Shown here piece by piece: positions 49,701 to 62,054 of a stretch of 64,000 bases of DNA; the first letter of the stretch is position 1; every line of letters begins with the position of its first letter. The notes under the pieces are model-generated. The model saw only the letters and a list, made by a program, of their open reading frames with translations, searched no databases and was not told the origin of the DNA. The stretch covers positions 62,001-126,000 of the forward strand of contig JACGCK010000082.1 of assembly GCA_014925825.1 (NCBI GenBank), given 5' to 3'. The stretch is from Pholiota molesta. Its lineage: Eukaryota; Basidiomycota; Agaricomycetes; Agaricales; Strophariaceae. A program made the position numbers and the translations under genes.

Positions 49701-51497
49701 GCTATTACTGCCTGGGTAGCTTGGATGAGTATATGTTGTCTTTCCTCTCAGTATCAAATGTTGGGGGGGGTAAGAAAGGAACTCAAGGTGTGTTTTGTTG
49801 CGATGGGCCTTTTTGTTCAGTGGTCACGCAATCCAATTCAAACGAGTATCAAGCGTCCTGAGGCTGTGATGTCGGCCATCTTGCCATCGGTTAGGTTTCT
49901 TATAATAGCCACTTGGGAGAATTTTGAGAGATTTAGGCATGTTCAAGGCGCCGTGGGAGCTTGCGGTTGCTCTGAAGCAATGTCAAGAGTGGGGGCGGCG
50001 TGAAAGGTTGACATAAGTGAAGGTCCGATAGAGCGCATACAGGCGCGTACGAGCATTCTGTCGCACTCAAGCTCAACTTAGAGCTCCGCTTCATTTATAC
50101 GGATGACCGTCACGCGATTTTTGACATGTCAAAATCGACGAGATGGCACGGAATACTTAACTGTATGTTGATTGTAGGATATATAGTTTTGACCTCCGTC
50201 CAACAACCTATATTTGACCTATACTCTCTAGAATCCTATCCAGTACAGTTGGAATACAAACATTTACTGTTGCTGGCTTGCAGTGTGCAATGGGAAAGGC
50301 TCAATAACTTTAGGGATGCAAATTAGGCTTTGAAGTTACGTTGTGGATATGTTCTAAGTAATTAATGGGGAAAAAATCAGTATCGATGACTCGGTGAAAT
50401 TCTAAGGGTCAACTACGAAAGACTACAAACACCTTTTGCGAGCTCTATAATTGTCGACATCTCGCCCTAATCATTCTCACACCCCATATGCCTCATTGAT
50501 CAATCCGTAGAAAGTTAGGCCAATTTTTGTACTGATCGTCTTCGAACTTCCAATGAGATTCAAACACCGGAACATGTATTTCTACTTTACACCAACTCTA
50601 ATTAGAGATTGCTTGATTATCTGCGCAATTCCAGAAGGCTTTATTCAGCTTTACTTATTCTCGGCCTTTTTTTCAAGCTTGCACAGAATTCGCCATCTTT
50701 GTTGCCGGGGGGAACTACTGATCAAACCTTGGAGGCGGCATTGAGAGGACGGCTAACAATCACTTTTGTTCGAGCTTTGGGAACCAATTTTGTACCTTGG
50801 AGATTGATTGTCACTGAGTGGCACCTATCGCGAAACAATGAGCAGACGCCGCAGAGCATCTCCACATTGTTCTACGGTAGTGCAACAACTTCATGACAGT
50901 CGATGATCGCCGGTTGGGAGTTTTCAGCCCTACTTTTAGACTATGCTTATCACACGGTGAGAAGGAATATTTCTCAATCGCCCAAAAGTCTTGTCTGAGT
51001 CAGATCTGTACTTAAAATGCTTGCTTCGTGTTTGCTTCGTGTGATGGCATTGATGCATGATGTACCACACCCACAAACTTCCTTTTTTGGTATTCTCTTT
51101 CATAAAAGCCCAATAAAAGCCGGTCCGATGCTCGGTGTCTTTTCTAGAAAACAAGGGCTACCAAAGCCTGACCAAAGCCAACAATAGGAAAGATATCGAT
51201 CTCAGGTCAGATAATGTCCCAAAGCAGCACATCCATGTGTTCCGACCCGAAAAATCAAGCAAAATTTGGTTTCAAGCGCATAATACCGCTGATTTGGGGC
51301 TGTGAAAAAGCATGGTCAAGTTTAAGGGTTGACTTTTTTGGTCATCTTCTGCGCGTTCTAGGGTGTTCTTCTAAATTCATTTGCGGTCCCTGTTCTGAGA
51401 GGAAGGGTGCTTAAATAGGCTGGACTTTGAAGGAGGACCTCCCATTGCGCCAATCTAGCAACTTCTGTCCCAAAACACGTCAAAACTCATTCTCCCA
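49701..51497. other. Intergenic region upstream of the ABCC gene
   Basis: About 1.8 kb without supported coding sequence. It includes the promoters of the ABCC gene (-) and of the unrecognised gene at 51498 (+). Open frames here are short and lack motifs. Confidence 0.5.
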
Positions 51498-52587
51498 ATG
51501 GCGGAACCAACTCACCCGGAAGTCAAATACAAGCGGTCCAAAAAGATAGAAGAGGTGGGACTGCTTAGGGTAGACCTTTCTGGCAAGCTGGACGAGGTCT
51601 CAAAGGACGAAGTCAAAGACGCGCGCACCTTTGGCGTCGAAAAGTTAGAGCCGTAAGCTTCAAGCTTCCTTCCATCTTCGCGTTCAGGCCAGATTTCTAA
51701 CTACCAGAACCAAACATTAGGTACAACGGAAAGATATCTGAAATGGAAAAATCTCTGGAGTTTATGCGTTATTATTCTACCCTTCCACGAAAACCGAGTA
51801 CTGCTGAAGTTCAGACGCTCAAAGATCACATTCAGAAAAACCACAAGATTTACCTAGTGCGTAATCGCCTTCCATTTGTAATAGCTGATATTAATAACAG
51901 TGATCTCTCTCTCTCTCTTTTTCTAGACCCAATCACAGCAGATGGCTGAAAAAGCTAAACTGGAGGAAGAGAGAGTGGTCCAAAATGCGAAATTGGCGGA
52001 CCAGGCTGCCTACTATATGGGACGCAAAATAAAAGAACGCTATACTCCATCCCCCGCCTTTGATGACGGTAGTTCGAGGGGAGGTCCGTCTCCATCGCCA
52101 TCAGAGTTTAGTATGATGGAATCATTGTACATGCGCGAACCCACTCCGCAACCAGTACCAGCCCCACTTCCTGCCCCTCCCAGGTATTCATGATTTCCTT
52201 AAATATGTGGATGTATACTTATGATATAGGATGAACAGATTTGGTGGTTCTACATCAAGAGATACCACTGGACCCCATGGTATGCATACTGAACGAGTTG
52301 CGAGGTATATATCTGATGTATAAGATATTGAACAATTCTAATGTCATTGATTGATTTTCGAAGCTCTTCAAGGTACATGCCTCCGGGCAGAAATCCAACT
52401 CTTGAGTATCAACGGTACGAGCATATTTCTATGTTGATAAAAATGTTAGCTCATTTAGCCATTCCACAACATCAGGCATCGCTACATAAATTCGATCGGA
52501 CTTCCAAAAAACTTCTTGGAGTTTGAGGATGGGGTCTCAGAGAAGTCCACAGTCATTTTAGAGGAGCAAGAACACCGCTCGTTGTAA
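51498..52587 (+). CDS. Unrecognised 261-residue protein, Pro/Ser-rich C-terminal half
   Basis: I do not recognise this protein. Six exons, 51498-51652, 51721-51856, 51927-52183, 52230-52304, 52364-52414 and 52476-52587, join at consensus splice sites and keep one frame of 786 nt, which is strong evidence for a real gene. The first 125 residues are charged and likely helical: a Lys/Glu-rich start (EVKYKRSKKIEEVG), then EMEKSLEFMRYYSTL, TLKDHIQKNHKIY and KAKLEEERVVQNAKLADQAAYYMGRKIKERY. From there it is rich in Pro and Ser (SPSPSEF, PTPQPVPAPLPAPPR) and looks disordered. There is no signal peptide, membrane segment or catalytic motif. An adaptor or structural role is possible, but nothing in the sequence settles it. 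Confidence 0.6.
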
Positions 52588-52699
52588 CAATCGGTCGGTT
52601 CAAATGCTGAACTTCACTTGGCTTGAGGGCCATTGCTACGCATGGCAGAAACTCGTCTATAGCCTACATATATATATATATATGTGTTTTGTAAAAATT

Positions 52700-54310
52700 T
52701 CAAATCAATCATGCAGCTAATATATACAAGCAATCACCTGGACCCATTGTCGTTGTGGCCAGCAAGGGCAGCAGCAGCGGTTGGCCCACCGACGCCGCGC
52801 TGCCCGCCTGCAATGACCCGAGAGGCGGGATAGTGGGTGTAGCCGATCATGTATAGATGGAGGAATAGACAAGGAGCGAGCGGCAATGCGTCGGGCGCAG
52901 GCGTCCGAGGGCGAAATACTACGGTGCAAACACGTCGTCAGCGTATGCGGCATGCCGTTACAATGAGCGCCGACGTACCGTATATGCGCTCGAGCGGGCT
53001 GGCGCTTCGCGTTGCCCACTCCATCCGATCTTCGGTCGACGTGCTCCGTCGCGAGCACCCAAAATCGTCGTCGACGAGAGCGAGGGAGAACAGCGGGGCA
53101 TAGGAGCGGCGGGCCTCCGTTGTTGTCGTATTCAACTGTGATGTCTCTGCGAAGCATTGTAGGTGGCCGAGGGGATGGAGAATGCGCACGCCATTTGAGT
53201 GAGAGAGTGGCGTGCGAGGCGCTGGCATTCGCGCCTTGCTGTACAAACAGGTTATCAGCATATGCCGCATGCCGTTGCAATGCGCTCCGACGTACCGTAT
53301 ATGCGCTCGAGCGCGCTGCCGCCTCACGTTGCCCATTCCATCCGATCTTCGGCTGACGTGCTCCGTCGCGAGGGCCTGGAATCGTCGATCGTCGTCGAGG
53401 GCGAGGGAGAACGGCGGATGTAGGAGCGGCGGGGCTCCGTCGTCATCTTCGGCTGCGACGTTCCTACGAATTCTTGTAGGCAGCCGAGGGGTTCAATAGC
53501 GCGAATGCTGTTCCCGTTTGAGGGCGCTGGGTTAGCGAGGCGCTGGAGGTGGGTGGAGTTGGAGAAAAGTAACGGGATCGTCGATAAAGGGCTACGAGAG
53601 AGGGCGGGTGCGCGTCGGCGGCCGATGAGTCGGCAGGAGATGTAGGCGTCTGGGGTGGTAAGCGGCGGGGTACCTTTCGTGCCCTGCGGTGCAAACGGAT
53701 CGTTAGCTTGTGCTACATGGCGTGTACTGCGTGAAGACATACCGTATAGGCGGCCTCGCGTAGTGTCGAGCCCGCTGTCTTCTAGCTCGTACGGCCGGCT
53801 TTGCCCATTCCGTCTGACCTCGAGCTGACGTGCTTCATCCCGAGCGCATGGAATCGCTGGGGTGGTCATCGGCTTGTGCTGCACGCCGTAACAATGAGCG
53901 TAGACGTACCGCGCCCTTCAGCTGTTGTTGCGTGCAGTCGCAATGAGTTCGGAGATACCGTAGATTGTACTCTCGCACAGTGTCCTGCCGCCGCGTACGT
54001 CTCCCTTGCCCATTCAATCTGATCTCTGGCTGACGGGCGCGGTCTTGGAATGGATGTCGATGTCCAGGGCGAGGGCGAACGGCGAGTGTAGCTCTGTCAT
54101 CGTCGTTTTTGGCTGCATTGTTCCTGCGGATCGTTGCAGGCGGGAGAGTGGGTTGGAGGACGCGAACGCGGTTCGAGTGTCACAGCTAGTGCCGGTGGCG
54201 AGCATTAACGAGCCACGTGACGGTCCGAAATGAACCGGCGGGCCGGCGCGTTTAGCGTACATAACAGCTGCCAGAATTTCAAAACCGTCCAACATAACCG
54301 AGCGTGCGAC
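52700..54310. repeat. GC-rich diverged tandem-repeat block (about 4 units)
   Basis: A unit of several hundred bp recurs with decreasing similarity. Landmarks are AACAATGAGCG or its variant TGCAATGCGCT before a GACGTACCGTATATGCGCTC segment (about 52960 and 53275; weaker copies near 53735 and 53890), then GCCCATTCCATCCGATC-like sequence, GACGTGCTCCGTCGCGAG, and GAGGGAGAACGGCG. Period is about 310 bp between the first two copies. Overlapping frames stay open for up to about 185 codons on both strands because of composition. No family motif is visible, so no gene is called. Confidence 0.65.
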
Positions 54311-54429
54311 TGTCATCTTTGAATCTCCGCTTCAGTGAAATGACAGGCTTAACCAGACTCTGACCTCAATGTTCCCAGTCCAATTCCTTCACTTCTTCTC
54401 CCTATGACAGTCATTGGTAAGGCATAACC

Positions 54430-55758
54430 ATGGAGAAAACAAGTTCAAGATGGGCAATTAGGCCTTGGGAAGAGTTTTGGATCGGTCACCAGCCATTCTT
54501 ATTGCAACACGGATATAAACTGCGGGACCGATATTCTCCAGACTGGACTCCTTCCTGGCAGATGAGCAAGAAGAAACGAGATCCCTTTTCTTGTCCTGAT
54601 TCCGCATGCATGATGGTGAGTGTATGTCACACCGTACCTCGATCAACAGTAACAACTATTCTTCATTGTCAGCCAGGTGGCGTGTTGGATGCTATCCGAG
54701 TCTCGGATGGTACAAAAGTAGTATTGAAGCTGGTCAGAACAGATAGGGATGTTCCCATCTTGGAATACCTGAATTCCCCGGATTTATTGGCCGATCCACG
54801 AAATCGTACTGTTCCACTTCTTGAGAAGATATTAGTTCCCGATCGAGAAGACGTAGTCTGGATCGTCATGCCACTCCTTCTTCTTGCTCAAGACATTGAC
54901 CATCCTTTCCGCTACGTCAGTGAAGTGGTAGAATATACCAAACAATTTCTTGAAGTGAGCAATCCTCTTTTCTCAGATCGGATTTATTTACTCACGTTCG
55001 TGACAGGGTTTGGAATTCATGCACGAACATCGTATAGCGCATAGGTTTGCCTGAACATGTCCATTGCCTTCAAGAGTCTTATCTAACGAAGACGTTTTCA
55101 GAGACGCGTGCACATTTAACCTGATGGTTGATTCAGCAAAACTGGTACCGAATGGCGACTTCTTTTTTTTCAGGTCCTATCAAAACGAAGATTGGACTGG
55201 TTCCGTGAAATCGGTCGAACGACGATCAGTGGCACCATTAAAGTATTACTTCATCGATTTCGAAACTTCTCTCCAGTATTCTCCGGATGACTCGAATCCT
55301 CTCTGTGTGGGAAAAGTTGGACAAGCACGCAATGTACCAGAAATGTCCGAAACGGTTCCATATAACCCATTCAAACTGGACGTGTATCAACTAGGAACGG
55401 CGTTCCAACCCATGTTCGAGGTAAGCAGTTGGCATGTACTGCATTACATTGACATTGACCCGTTTTACCAATTGATTAGGATTATGATTCTGGCCTCGAG
55501 TTTTTGAAGCCATTGTACGAGGCCATGACGTGTCCGGATCCTGACAAACGGCCAACCGCGGCTGAAGCGCATCAACTCTTCCAAACTATCGTATCGTCCT
55601 TCACCGAGGCTGATATGTGTCGCCGTGTTTGGCGCCCACACGTACCACTGAAAGTTCGACAGAAATTCGACTTTCCCAAGTCTAGAAAACCATTGTCCTC
55701 TAAGTTACTGCGTCTTTTCCGTATGGAACACTCAACTCTCCTTAAATTTATTCACTGA
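54430..55758 (+). CDS. Protein-kinase-like protein (Agaricomycete family), atypical active site
   Basis: Five exons, 54430-54615, 54673-54954, 55007-55044, 55102-55420 and 55480-55758, give 367 residues. Kinase-fold landmarks are a Lys in KVVLKLVRTDRD (about residue 81), EFMHEHRIAHRDACTFN (catalytic-loop HRD at 168-170 with Asn175) and IDFETS at 221-223, where DFE replaces the usual metal-binding DFG. Near the C-terminus are DVYQLGTAFQ and CPDPDKRPTAAEAH, matching helix F and the conserved Arg of helix I. The glycine-rich loop is not recognisable (PGGVLDAIRVSDGT). The catalytic Asp is present but phosphotransfer is uncertain. This architecture occurs as multi-copy families in mushroom genomes. 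A decayed copy follows directly downstream. Confidence 0.72.
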
Positions 55759-55885
55759 ACATTGCCGACGATGTATATGTATCTAAATAGTGACTTTTGT
55801 ATTTTAATTTCTCGAGTCTTCATTCTTTCATTTTTATATATCAATAATTTATTCCCCATGAACAACAACGCCGTCCACAGAGCTC

Positions 55886-56335
55886 GAACAGAACCTTTTG
55901 GATTGCTCATCAGCCATTCTTGTTGCAATAGGGATGCAGGACAGTGACTACTCTCAAGATACTCGCCGAACTGGATCCCTTTTTGGCAGACGGGCAAGAT
56001 GAAACAAGATCCATTATCTTGTCCTGATTCTGCATGCATGTTGGTAAGTCATTGCATGTCACTGTACCTTGTTCAACAGGAAAGACTCTTTGATGTTAGC
56101 CAGGCCAGGCAGCGTATTGGATGTTATCCGAGTTTCTGATGGCATAAAACTTGAAGTAGTATTAAAGCTGGTCAGGTCCGACAGGGATGTTCCTGTTCGA
56201 CAGTAATTTGACCTTCCTCTAAGCTATCGCGTCTTTCCAGGTCTTTTCCTCAAAAAAGAACCATTTGACTATCCTGAAATTTATGAACTGAATATTGTGA
56301 ATTTCATCCTGCCGATGATGTGTATATCTAAAGTA
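55886..56335 (+). pseudogene. Decayed partial tandem copy of the upstream kinase-like gene
   Basis: The segment repeats exon 1 and the start of exon 2 of the gene at 54430 (for example CATCAGCCATTCTTGTTGCA and TCTTGTCCTGATTCTGCATG). It then jumps to that gene's last coding bases and 3' flank (CTAAGCTATCGCGTCTTTCC; GCCGATGATGTGTATATCTA). Stop codons and frameshifts interrupt the frame, and the middle of the gene, including the HRD and DFE regions, is deleted. Confidence 0.75.
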
Positions 56336-56713
56336 TCGAACCTTTTCTCTTTCAAGCACTTTCCTTGAAAATGAAAAAGCTATATATTGAATTTCCATCG
56401 TATTTTGTACGTGCTGATGTGTATGAGTCTCGTTCGGCCGTGTACCAGGTGGACTTACGTTGATTCGGGGATCTACATCAGTCTACATATTTACCAAATT
56501 AGTCTCGCGAGATACCCAATCTGGACACAACTCGGTGCTTGCCTAGGATGGGCTCAGGATGAAATACTGTAAGCGTTTGCCTCGGCTTGGGCGCTTCAAA
56601 GTTGAGCTCAAGCAAAGAGAACGAATTTGTCAGCTGAATCTTATCTTATAAAGAAACAGATGACAAACATTATAATCAGCTGCAGATGTCTTTGTCATCT
56701 GGTCGAGTGGTAG

Positions 56714-56719
56714 TATAAA
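56714..56719 (+). promoter_or_regulatory. TATA box of the Old Yellow Enzyme gene
   Basis: TATAAA lies 49 bp before the ATG at 56768, followed by a pyrimidine-rich leader. Confidence 0.5.
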
Positions 56720-56767
56720 GGTCGCGAAATCTCTCGACAAGATAACACTGTCTTTTCATCGTTCGCA

Positions 56768-58306
<1,539 letters not shown>

Positions 58307-59366
58307 AACTAACTTCCTGACTGTAGGAGGGGTTGAAAGTTGGGCGACGGCAAAGTAGTCAACTAAAAAATGTAGCGATAGAATTCATGGCATAGAGAAC
58401 CTTAGACCATAACTGTATTTTGTGCGTAAGTTACTAATGGGCAATAGTCAATCGTTCGTCAGATTTGGACCCTTCAAGATTGTGATTGCCAAATACCCAG
58501 CTCAGAAGGATCAAAGTTCCAAAAGCATAGGCAGTTTTAGTGGTTGAGAACTTGAGATGTCATCGTGGTATCTGAATGCACTGATTCTTCCAACAAATGC
58601 TTGAAATGTGAGTGAAATTAGTTAGACTGGCAACCCTGCACATCAAAGCATAGACTCGCTCGCATGTCAGTCGCAGAGCTGAGGGGTCAGAATGGGGAAG
58701 AGCTCCAAGTGATAACCGAGAAAGTGAGATAGAAGTCTATAGATATCAATTGGATATCAAGGAAATGTCAGAGCGGAGGATTATAGCGGAGTCTGCTCAA
58801 CTTGAATCGGCGCCCATGAACATATCCTCGTCTCGTCCCCGGCTTTGAAGCTTCCGCCACCACCATGAATCCGCTCTGTTGCGCCATTCATCCATCCCAA
58901 TCGCAAAACCTGTTTATCGGCGCTGTTCTCCACGAGTGGCTCGTCATATATGATGCCCAAGGCGGTTGATGGACCGTGCACGAGCCAAAAGCAGCGGAGA
59001 TTCACACGCGTGGCAAGGTAAACCGCAGGAGCGCCGCTGTTCCTTCCACCTCCCATATCCTCATATTTTGCCAGAAAAGCACGGAGAGAAACATTGCTAC
59101 CGAGTCAGCAGAGCGCTAGGACCGGATCAGATATTGGACAGACGAACGCCACGCACGGTGCTGCCGCTGCTCTTTCACGCCCCAAGCGGACATTTGAGTC
59201 TGAGCTCGGAAACTTGAATCGGAGTGAGCATTTTTCTTACTCCCTTACCGCAGTGGCACACACTATGCCGCGCCCACAGCATCCATACTAACCATGTTTT
59301 CCTCATATCTGCCAGAAAATCCACCACAGTCGCTGCCACGTATAGGTCGTGCTCGATTTGCCAGCG
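58307..59366. other. Intergenic region
   Basis: No coding sequence is supported. It should contain the Old Yellow Enzyme 3' region and the promoter and leader of the Zn2Cys6 gene. Confidence 0.5.
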
Positions 59367-60708
59367 ATGACTGAACAGTCGAAGTCGACAGCTCCAACGC
59401 AGGAGCACCCCTACCCGCAGCCCACACTCGTCCCATTCCCGCCTCAAGGCTACAATGGCGGCCCGTACCCACCACCGGGGCCTCCTGGAGCATTCATGCC
59501 GCCGTTTTATGCCTACCCACCTCCTCCGGACGGCAGCCATCCAGAAGGCGCCCCAAACGGAGGAGTACCTCCCCATTTCATGATTGGTCTTCCACCAGGC
59601 GTACCAGGTGTCCTATACGCCTATCCACCTCCTCAGACTCAACGTAGGTGTTGTTTTCTTGTGAGAAACCTCTGTATCACCGCTGAATTCTCACGTAGAG
59701 TTCGGCGCTCCGCCAGCAAATCCGGCCCCATCTGCACTCTCGCGACCTAAGCGCAAGCAAGTTAAGATGGCTGTGAGAATTATTCATATCTTTCTTGGTT
59801 GTGTCGTTGACTTATCTTTGTGGGGACAGTGTACGAATTGTGCAGGCGCGTGCAAACGGTGCGACGAAAACAGACCTTGCGAGCGATGTGTCAAATACGG
59901 CATTGCCGACACTTGCATCGATGGGCAACGGAAGGAACGCAAGAAGGGCATCAAGCGTGGCCCTTATCGTAGGAAGAACAAAAACGAATCGGATAGCAAC
60001 AGTTTCAACGGCGAATGGACCCCCCCTTCGTCTTCAACAACTGCTGCTGCAATCCACGCCGTCGCGCAGTATGCACCGCCTGAAGGATCGTACTACCCCG
60101 TTTACTACCCCCCGCCCGGATTCATGCCGCATCCGCCACCTCCTCCGGAGGGCCACCCGAATTCCAGCAATTCCACACCGAACCCAAACACCAACCCCGA
60201 CGGCTCGCCCTCCGCACATTCCAACAACGGCCAGCCGATGATGCCATATTATATCCACCCAGGAGGTTACCCTCCCTTCCCGCACTACCCGCCGACAATG
60301 TATCCCGGCCCCCCACCGCCTGGGGCACCCCACTCCCAACCTCAGGCCGCACCCCCTGTGCAGCCACCAGCTCCGCAGATGGCCGCCCCCGAGCAGCAGC
60401 CACCGCAGACAGTCAACCCCGCTGAGGCGTCGGGCAAGCCCGACGACGCGCCTCCATCCTCTGGCAGCGCGAATGGGGTGGCGGCAGCTGTTGAGAATGG
60501 GGCTAACGTGAATGGGACGGGCAAGAAGAGGCCCAGGACAGGGAAGAACGGAGAACCGCGGACGAAGAAGACCAAGGTCGCTGCAGCGCCCATGGCTGTT
60601 GCTGCTGAGAAGGGCAAGGATGGCTTGGAGGGGCAGGAGAATGGCGCGGCGCCGGTAGGAGAGGAAGTATCGGCGAACGGAGAGGCTGAGGCGGAGAAGA
60701 GCGTATGA
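59367..60708 (+). CDS. Zn(II)2Cys6 transcription factor, proline-rich
   Basis: Fungal-specific DNA-binding regulator, nuclear. Three exons, 59367-59643, 59699-59772 and 59830-60708, give 409 residues. The N-terminal 90 residues are Pro/Gly/Tyr-rich. A basic stretch RPKRKQVKMA leads into the binuclear cluster CTNCAGACKRC-DENRP-CERC-VKYGIADT-C, i.e. C-x2-C-x6-C-x5-C-x2-C-x8-C at about residues 117-145, with one extra Cys inside the first loop. It continues KKGIKRGPYRRK, a conserved basic tail in this subfamily. The remainder is disordered, rich in Pro, Asn, Gln and Ala, with a nuclear-localisation-like KKRPRTG and RTKKTK near the end. The fungal-specific middle homology domain is absent. Intron 2 splits the codon context immediately before the first cluster Cys. 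Targets are unknown. Confidence 0.85.
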
Positions 60709-62054
60709 GTGGAGCCGGTGCTTGACACGGTGAATACCCTGCGTCTCTTATCTATTCTTCCTTGGGAAGGTCGTGTCTAATTCATATTATAGCATCATCG
60801 TTAATCTTGTTGTTCGTCGTCAAACATGCTTTTTATTGACTTCTTTCCCCACCGCTTGGCAACACCGACGGCGCTTTCGTCCTATTGTCACCAAAGTGGA
60901 TGTTTATCAACCTCTAAAGACACCTACCATCCTTTAAATTATTCATTAGAAAGGACACAGAAAGAGGAAGCATCCCCCGCTTCCTTTTTCATCATTGTTC
61001 TTTTTTGCGCCCACACCCTGTTTTACTACTCTTCTCTTTGGTCTCCGATGAAACTGAGGAAAGGAATGGGTGTCCGCTGGCTTTTTGACCTTCAACCAAG
61101 CCTGGGGGGCGGTCTGCTCGTTTGGGACCCCACCCCGACCTGATTGATGGCCTGTCAAATGACCTCCGGAAGTCCGATGTTATTTGTGGTTTTCTGAGTT
61201 GCTTTGTCCCTCGAGTTTTTCTATCTCTATCCCTTCCCCATTTCTTTGATTCCTTGTTGGGTTTATTCAAATATTTCCTTGTGTTTTCTTCTCCAATCTT
61301 ATCTCTGAATCCATGCCTCCCAATCTCATTCTTCCTTCCTTGCTGCCTCTTTCCTCCTTGATCCAGTTTCCATATAAGCTTCTGTCGTTTTTGGCCATGC
61401 TTTCTTTGATGTTCGTGCTTGTTTGTGAACAGTGAAGAACACTGAAATGTACTAGATAGTTGACAGAATGTATTGTGAAATATTGTAGTTTTTGAATCAA
61501 GCCTATTGCAGTGACTGACATGCGCACTCGTGTAAATATTCCAATGATTTTCGCTGTGCACTTCCTAAAACTGCGAGATAGAAAAAAAATTACTATGTAC
61601 AGACACACACACGCTTTCAACTGCGATCGAAAAAGTAAGATAATACATAAACTGAGTGTCTACAGAAATGGGTTGACACTATTGGATGTTAGCTCCTAAA
61701 GCAGACTCCGATATGATATTAATGTTGATGATAAGTCTTGGATAAGTCGATCAACTATCTGCTGGGAAGTCATCAGCATGAATTATAGCAAGGCGAAAAT
61801 CTGATGACTCACTCCCATGCACATTGAGTCAGGAGAATCTATCGGCTCCAATTTCTTCGTATAAAGCGCCGTCTTTGTATCTCGTCAGTATCGATAAGAA
61901 GAGCTTCCCAAGTTGTCCACAAGCAAAGATTGACTCATTGGACGATGCTCTGATTGGCCGAGCTTGGACTTGTTTGGCTTCAAGCCCGTCATCAAATATT
62001 GTCATCGCTATTGGTCTCGACGAACGCCAGCCTTTTTCAGTTACTACTGACAGC
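60709..62054. other. Intergenic region, pyrimidine-rich
   Basis: No gene is supported. 61145-61400 is T/C-rich on the plus strand. The region includes the leader of the SWI3/RSC8-like gene; an open frame upstream of its ATG back to 61824 looks non-coding. Confidence 0.5.

Noticed and set aside
52717..53884. Frames of about 185 codons on the minus strand in the tandem block
   Set aside because: They follow the repeat units, have counterparts on the other strand and no family signature; treated as repeat sequence.
61824..62054. 77-codon N-terminal extension of the SWI3/RSC8-like protein
   Set aside because: The sequence before MDTPKRSG lacks the composition of the protein and resembles leader DNA; kept as untranslated.
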